Below, piece after piece: positions 58,055-64,000 of a stretch of 64,000 bases of DNA (positions are counted from its first letter, which is position 1; every line of letters starts with the position of its first letter). The notes beneath the pieces are model-generated. The model was given only the letters and a program-made list of their open reading frames with translations. It was not told where the DNA came from and did not search any database. This DNA comes from Pratylenchus scribneri (Eukaryota; Nematoda; Chromadorea; Rhabditida; Pratylenchidae), in NCBI GenBank assembly GCA_030063045.1, contig JAQSEB010000031.1, positions 62,001-126,000 on the forward strand, given 5' to 3'. Both the position numbers and the translations under genes were made by a program.

Positions 58055-58269
58055 TAATCAATTTTTCTATTTTTTTTATAAAAAGTTTTAAATGAATTCA
58101 ACAAAAATATAAAAATATGGCATATAAAATGCAACATCAAAATCAATTCAATACAGTGAATTAAATTAAAATTTGTTTAAGCTCAAAATTTAAAAATGTA
58201 GACAAAAAAGGGGATATTTCTTTCACAATAAAATTTGTGTGTTATATTATAACAAAACAATTTAATGAA

Positions 58270-59247
58270 TCAAACAAATTTGATCATCTTTAATTTCTTC
58301 GCTTTGCATTCACAAATTTCCGCCCCATGAAGTTTATCCTCAACTTGTTGAAATGCCAAATTCAGCTGAATTTTTTGTATTAAATTTAGAATTTAAATTT
58401 TTTACTTACTTCTTTACCCTCCATTGGTTGGCCGATTTTGTGCTTTGTCTTCGCCAAATCCAAAATACATTTCTTGTTTTCTTCATTCCCTTCGGTGTTC
58501 AAATTTGCCAGCGGCTCCCATTTCTTCTTAACGTATCCTTGCCATTTGATGAGATATTCTGGTCCCTCATCCTTGAATCGCATGTCGGTCACCACTTCAA
58601 TTCGGTATAATTTGGCCTCCTCTCGATTCCATGGGCTCTTCATCGACTTTTTGAATTCAGTGAGCATTTTCTTGCTTATCTAAAAAATTCCATCCTCCTG
58701 AATATTTAATTCCCATGAACCAACCTTTTCTGATTCCAATTCTGTTTCTTTTGTTTGACCATCTGTTTCCAGAATTTGACATAAATATGTTGGCTTTGCC
58801 TTTTTGCCGTTGTCGATCACTTTCAAGATTTTTTGAATCAACTCCTTGTTTTCGTCCTTATCTTCTTCTTTTCTTCCCACTTCCTCATCTTCTTCTTCCC
58901 TTTCCACTTCCATAACTTCTTCTTCCCTTTCCACTTCCATAACTTCTTCTTTCCTCTTAATTGGTTTTTGTTGGCTTGTTGATTGTTCCATCTGCTGAGG
59001 GTTTCGTCTGATTTTGTCGATTCTGTCTGCTGATCGTCTGAAGGCCTGAAAATTTTAATTATATAATAGGTAAAAATGGTTGAAAGCTTACATTCTCCAA
59101 TATATCTAACCTAATCCTCCTATTCCTTATAAAATTTAGGTTTAATTATTCAATTAAAATGCCCACCTCGCTTCCTTCTACATAATGATTGCGAATGATT
59201 ACCACTGGTTCTTCTTCACTGTCGCTGGAGAGAATAATTTCATCCAT
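58270..59247 (-). CDS. Chromodomain-containing protein
   Basis: Starts MDEIILSSDSEEEPVV at 59247, continues through AFRRSADRIDKIRRNP and a strongly acidic low-complexity block (58860-58960, duplicated EVMEVEREE). A weak first chromo-like segment (PTYLCQILETDGQTKETELE) is followed by a recognisable chromodomain, YRIEVVTDMRFKDEGPEYLI then KWQGYVKKKWEPLANL, with the aromatic cage partly kept (Y, W, W). A short basic tail follows. Methyl-lysine histone reading in the nucleus is likely; whether it is HP1-like or a CEC-type protein is not resolved. The last stop lies 216 bp upstream of the SOCS start on the same strand. Confidence 0.8.
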
Positions 59248-59620
59248 TTTGATTTTCCTCAAAAAAAAAAAAAGTAAATTTCAATCAATCATGTTTTTTG
59301 TTTTGTGGGTTAACAATTTTTAAATCATGCTTGAAACTGATTTTGAGGGTTTTCCAAATTCCGAAAACCATTATTGGTTTTTGGTTTAAACCTTGAAAAT
59401 TGATGGAAAAGTATTAATTAATGTGTAAGATGTAAGTAAACCGGTTTGTATAAAATGTCTCTTGAAGCGTTAGCGTTACGCGAACGTCCGAACGCGACGC
59501 GACCTTTTTCGCTGGATACATGGTGGGGAAAATCGGTAAATTTACCGATTTCGGTAAAATGAATTTTTTGACTTGGCGGAACTTTAAATTTACCGATTTT
59601 TTATAGGACCTATAAAAACC

Positions 59621-59712
59621 CATGGTGGGGAAAATCGGTAAATTTACCGATTTCGGTAAAATGAATTTTTTGACTTGGCGGAACTTTAAATTTACCGATT
59701 TTCCCCACCATG
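59621..59712. mobile_element. 92-bp MITE nested inside the left end of the hAT element
   Basis: It starts and ends with the same CATGGTGGGGAAAATCGG inverted ends and is bordered by TAAAAACC at 59613-59620 and 59713-59720. The right-hand inverted repeat of the host element lacks it at the matching place (61400-61410), giving an internal empty-site control. Confidence 0.88.
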
Positions 59713-59981
59713 TAAAAACCGGGTAAAATTGGCGAAATATGACAATTTGCATTTTTTTATTGCGCCAAAATTTAAAAAAGGCTTAAAGAGGAATTGGTGC
59801 ATTGAAATGAGAATATGCTTTTTTAACGTTTTTTTTCATGTCTAATATGTTCAAATTGATTTCAATTAAATTATTTATATTTAAAAAAATTTATTAATTA
59901 AAACGGAAAAGGAATAATAAAAAAAATGAGTGAAAAATAATCAAAAATGAGTGAAAAAATAATCAAAAATTGGTGAATAAA

Positions 59982-61182
59982 TCATAATTTGTTTAAATAT
60001 TGCGATCTCATGAATATTAGTGCGGCAGTTCGGTTTGGTTGGAGCCTATTTCTTGTGAAATCTCCCATGATGCACTTCAGTTCTTTGAATGCCCTTTCAC
60101 TGGGAGCGGATGAAGCCGGCGCCGACAAGAATTTGCGAGCAAGTCGGGCCAAAAGTGGGAAACGCTGATTAAATTGAAATTTAATAATAATAAACAATTT
60201 TAAAAAATTACATTTTCATTTTGTTGCCAAAATTCCAACGGGTTTTGCCTTGTCATTTCGATTGGTGTTCTTTCGTAATCTGTCATTTCAACTGCGCCGG
60301 TTCTGTGTTGCAAGCGGACTTCGAATGGCTCTTGGTTGGCAACGTCCATTTGTGGCTGCGGCGCATTTTCTCCAAAACCGGCCAATTCTCTACTGATTCT
60401 ACTGATTAGATGAGGCACCTTTAAAAAAAGAGAAATTTAACAATAAAAAATAAATAAATAATTTACAAGCATGCGGAGAATTTGAAGTCGAGGCACTTTT
60501 TCGGCAAATGCTTCGATTTGGCCGAATGTGATGGGATTTAAATAGGCGCTGCAAATGATCCACTTTGCATTGAATTTTCCAAATATTGGACCATCCCAAT
60601 GGCATCGCTCGTCTTACATCAATTCGGCAAATGTTTCCAAAAAAGCGTGGAAATTTTCGTCCTCAACCAGCCTGAATGATTGAAACGTACTGACAACAAA
60701 TATTTTCAAAGCCTCATCAAATTCGTCATGATCTGCCAACATTTGTTGATGGATATTTTGGATGTGAAGCCTATGTTTATTGTTTATAAAAATGGAATTC
60801 AACTTTTAATTCAAACCTCAAATTTTTAGTGCAATCTTTAGAATAGATTGCTCGACATTTGCAAATAACTTGTTTTGTTTCTTCTCCATTGCACAAAAGA
60901 CAGTCGAAATGATTGCCAAATAGTTTTGATGGCCATGGCATTGTTGTGTGAATTTCCGGACTAAATCGGATCTGTTACATACAAATTTTAAAAGAAAATA
61001 AATTTTAAATTAACTTTGGTGGATCGGCACCTTTTCCTTCCTTGTTCATTTTGTTCGTTCTCACCTTCATTTGCATTTTCGTTTCGATTTTCTTGTTCAA
61101 TTGCACCGCCATCATTTGCATTTTTGATTCCAAATTGATGATCGCGCAGAACATTAACATTTTCAATATTATTTAATGGCAT
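59982..61182 (-). pseudogene. hAT transposase remnant (BED finger plus dimerisation domain, catalytic core missing)
   Basis: The N-terminal exons encode MPLNNIENVNVLRDHQFGIK and a BED-type zinc finger (FDCLLCN...C...LHIQNIH), then the typical segment STFQSFRLVEDENFHAFLE. An in-frame TAA at 60614-60616 follows. The same frame then jumps to a C-terminal block (YLNPITFGQIEAFAEKVPRL) and the hAT dimerisation domain FLSAPASSAPSERAFKELKC, ending SQYLNKL. Full hAT transposases have some 300 residues with the acidic catalytic residues between these parts; here they are absent. Phase-consistent introns remain. The element cannot encode an active transposase. Confidence 0.82.
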
Positions 61183-61866
61183 GACGCGTTTAATACTTTC
61201 TAAAATATTGAAAATGAATAATTAATTATTTGAAATATGAATTCGAGAAGTAAAATTAAATATCGCAACATAAAGTGGTTGAATATGCTGAAAGCTGTTC
61301 ATTTAATTCAATGCACCAATTCCTCTTTAAGCCTTTTTTAAATTTTGGCGCAATAAAAAAATGCAAATTGTCATATTTCGCCAATTTTACCCGGTTTTTA
61401 TAGGTCCTATAAAAAATCGGTAAAAAAAATTAACACATCGCCAGAACTCCCCATTTTACCGAAATCGGTAAATTTACCGATTTTCCCCACCATGGCTGGA
61501 TATAAAAACGACAGAGGACAGACAGATAAATAAATATAAAATCGATATTTACATTATACTGTAGACAAAAAATCGATATTTTTAATATTCTTTTTATTTA
61601 CCTTTTTTGCTAATGCTTATTGAATATTTTAATTATACTACCCAAAATTATTTATTCATTATTATCTCAAATGTGAATATTGTCTGTCATGTCAATGATC
61701 ATGAATTATATTTCAAAAATAGACATTATCGAAAATAGACATTATTGTTCATTCAGTGAGTGGGAGTGATGAGTCCCTAGTTCTCGAGTCAATTATTCTA
61801 ATTACACATCAATTGTATTGTTTAGATTTTTCATCATACAATTAATAATTTTGGAAGCGAAATAAA

Positions 61867-63425
61867 ATGCAGACTGACTGCGAATTCGAGCAACTTTTGG
61901 CACGGGCTATTTTGGATCTGGAACTTGTAATTTTTAAAAATAAGATCTAAGATTATATTTAACAATTTTAGAAAATGAAACATGAGATGCGTCAGAATAG
62001 TGCAATTCAACTCGCCAAAATAGAAAAGCACAGCCAGATGATGGGAAAACGATTGGGAATCGTCGAAGCTAAGGTTTATGAAATATCCTTCAAATTTAAT
62101 TATTTTATATTCAGCTCGAAGCTTTGCTCAGTCGTGAAAATAATAGCAGTGGAATGGGCCCGAACAACCATCTTCGTTACCGCAGCAATCGTCAACAATA
62201 TCCAGGAAGCGTCAATCGTCAAACTTCATACTTTTCGCGCACCACCAATCTGGTAAATGGTCAAAGCGAAAAACAAATTCACCGAATAACTACCCCGGTT
62301 TCTCGGACTCAACATTATGGGATGTTTGGAAGCGTAAGTCTAGATGAACATTACCAAATTTAATTCCATACTTTTCAGCAGAACAATACGCCACAGCACC
62401 ATCGACATTTCGCACCGGTTAATGAACGCAAACAGCAACGTCCGAAGCAAATGGTTGGGATAGGCGGCAATAAGGCGCAAATTGTGGTAATTTTCATATT
62501 CATAAACAATATTAACAACTATGCGATACATTTCAGCAGGAAAAGCCATCATTGATTGCGAAGAATGAGACTTGGACCACCAAATTGGGAGGCGTTTACA
62601 CGTCCGGTGAAGATTCTGGCGAAGAGAATGGATCGAAGACACGCACTGGCAGTGAATCGTGCTATTCAGTGGCAAAACCAGCACCAAGATGCGGTGAAAT
62701 TCATTCGGATGAGGAGAAGGCTTTGGACAAAGAATACAGTGACGAGGAAGAAGAGGAGGGCGAAATCATTGATGAGAATAAGAAGAAGAGAAGTGGCCAA
62801 AAGCAAAATGCCAAAGGGCTCACCGAAATGGTGCTGCAAGAGGAGGAGGAGGCAATCGCAATCACCACCACTAAAACTGCCATTTCCAATTGCACCTTCA
62901 AGTATGCTTAATTTTTGTTGGACTAATTTAATTGAATTTAAGGTCATTGGAAGAGGAAATTGATGATGGGAAGAAGAAGGCCGATGATGAGGAGGATTTA
63001 AATGGAAGTGACAACGATGATAACAACCAACTTTCGTTCAACACTGCCAAGGAAAGCGATTCATTCTACGCGACTAAACCGAAAGTCATTGCCCTTGTAA
63101 GTGCCAAAATGGGAAGGGAAAAGTAAATTTGGGACAAATTTATAAAGCATAATTCATGGATTAATTTACATTAAATTTGCAGCCTCTTCATGATTATGAA
63201 TATCCGCTGATGACTGCCAATTCCAGTGAAAATGCACTCAAAATTGGGGAAACAAAAGAAGAGAAAAAGAAGGAGAAAGTAGTGACCACCATTGTTGCCA
63301 CTGAAAAGGTTCAAATGCCATCAGCAGGTATTATTATTATTATTCGGAACATTTGACTGAAATCGATTTTCAATTAAGCTCCGACCCAGACGATTGGTGG
63401 ATTCGGACGAGGCAGACGCAATTAA
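61867..63425 (+). CDS. Unrecognised acidic low-complexity protein with N-terminal coiled coil
   Basis: Eight or so exons join in frame from MQTDCEFEQLLARAILDLEL to GGFGRGRRN at 63425. Residues 1-60 look helical (KHEMRQNSAIQLAKIEKHSQ). A polar Asn/Gln/Ser region follows (SRENNSSGMGPNNHLRYRSN), then long Glu/Asp runs (YSDEEEEEGEIIDENKKKRS; EEEIDDGKKKADDEEDLNGS) and a short Gly/Arg end. It could be a nuclear scaffold or RNA-associated protein, but no domain is recognised and no function is proposed. Confidence 0.7.
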
Positions 63426-64000
63426 ATTTTTGAAAATGAAGATTTAATGGATATTATTTGAACATTTAAAGAATCGAGTTAAATTATTTAAATTTTATTG
63501 TTGCCTCATATAGATATTTTGATTGATAAAAGAGATTAGTAATTTATTATAGCTGGCAAATGCCGCTTTCCATCGAAATGAGAAATGCGAAACAAAACGA
63601 ATTGTTTTGCCAAAGTTTTGTTTCTAGAAGATTTTCATGCCAAATGGGCATCCCAATCTCCCCTTCAATTTGAATTGGATTTAATTGGGTCTTGATTATC
63701 TGCAATTTGACTGGTCCTCCTCAACTCGCTCAAATTCAATCTGCGCATTCATTTTCCATTCACATTCCTCCAATCCCCATCCCACCACCACCACTAATCC
63801 AACCACCGACAATTCCCCTACAGCAGCAGCAGAGGTGGAGGGAATTCATCGGCCTTTCACGATTTTAAAAAGAGGTTGCCCGAAGCAGCACCAACCTTGG
63901 TCCTCCTCCCACCATTTCCATTTTCGTCGTCGTCCATTCATTCAAAGCAGCAAGGGCAGCCCCCACCCACCCCAAATACATTCACCATCCATTTCCGTCG
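63426..64000. other. Intergenic sequence to window end
   Basis: No gene recognised. The segment becomes C-rich after 63750 with short CCACCACCACCAC and GCAGCAGCAGCAG runs. A CT/CA-rich 5' region of a gene beyond the window is possible. Confidence 0.4.

Larger units (their letters stand above)
59519..61494. mobile_element. hAT-family transposon (1,976 bp) with 8-bp target duplication
   Basis: Ends are CATGGTGGGGAAAATCGGTA... and its inverted copy ...TACCGATTTTCCCCACCATG. The flanks GCTGGATA at 59511-59518 and 61495-61502 are identical. The inverted repeats are long (over 200 bp; 59740-59810 also matches 61305-61385 inverted). Inside is a minus-strand, intron-containing BED/hAT transposase relic. 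It lies between the chromodomain operon and the last gene of the window. Confidence 0.92.

Overview
The window is animal nuclear DNA, almost certainly from a nematode. It is AT-rich, its genes are split by short introns (about 40-400 bp, GT...TTTCAG), and it encodes an innexin, a FAX-1-type nuclear receptor, a K-Cl cotransporter, SNF5, CCT6, UBC9 and PRPF3. Several same-strand genes lie only 160-220 bp apart, as in nematode operons. I cannot name the species. A clade IV (tylenchid-like) worm is only a guess from base composition and compactness.

Layout. 0-8.2 kb: the 3' end of an ABCG half-transporter and an orphan PIG-Q C-terminal fragment (+), an innexin (-), and PRPF3 (+). 8.7-11.9 kb: a FAX-1-like receptor (-) with one hAT-like MITE in its last intron and another just upstream of its first visible exon; both have exact 8-bp target duplications. 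12.2-16.4 kb is gene-poor. 16.4-19.6 kb: PARG, prefoldin 1 and a truncated UAP1, all (-) and operon-like. 20.3-25.8 kb: a K-Cl cotransporter (-). 25.8-36.7 kb is a large gene-poor stretch with one small membrane-protein gene and a nested cluster of inverted-repeat elements at 33.5-34.8 kb. 36.7-41.4 kb: a four-exon gene for an uncharacterised single-pass membrane protein (-) and CCT6 (-).

The most striking structure is an 1.87-kb inverted duplication. One arm is at 41.7-44.7 kb (- gene) and the other at 53.0-54.8 kb (+ gene). Each carries a full protein tyrosine phosphatase gene with its promoter. The left copy is broken inside a coding exon by a 1,119-bp Harbinger-like element flanked by TAA; the right copy keeps the empty site and an intact reading frame. 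The 8.3-kb spacer holds a small secreted basic His/Ser-rich protein, an unrecognised acidic-tailed protein, transketolase, UBC9, SNF5 and a second unrecognised gene.

55-59.3 kb holds a second operon-like trio (-): chromodomain protein, SOCS-type SH2 protein and a mitochondrial tRNA-modification GTPase (GTPBP3/MnmE). 59.5-61.5 kb is a 1,976-bp hAT transposon with an 8-bp target duplication, a decayed, internally deleted BED/hAT transposase and a nested 92-bp MITE. The window ends with an unrecognised acidic low-complexity protein gene (+).

Most genes are conserved housekeeping or signalling genes that do not form one pathway. The novelty lies in genome dynamics (inverted duplication, several transposon families with intact target-site footprints) and in five unrecognised or poorly placed small genes.
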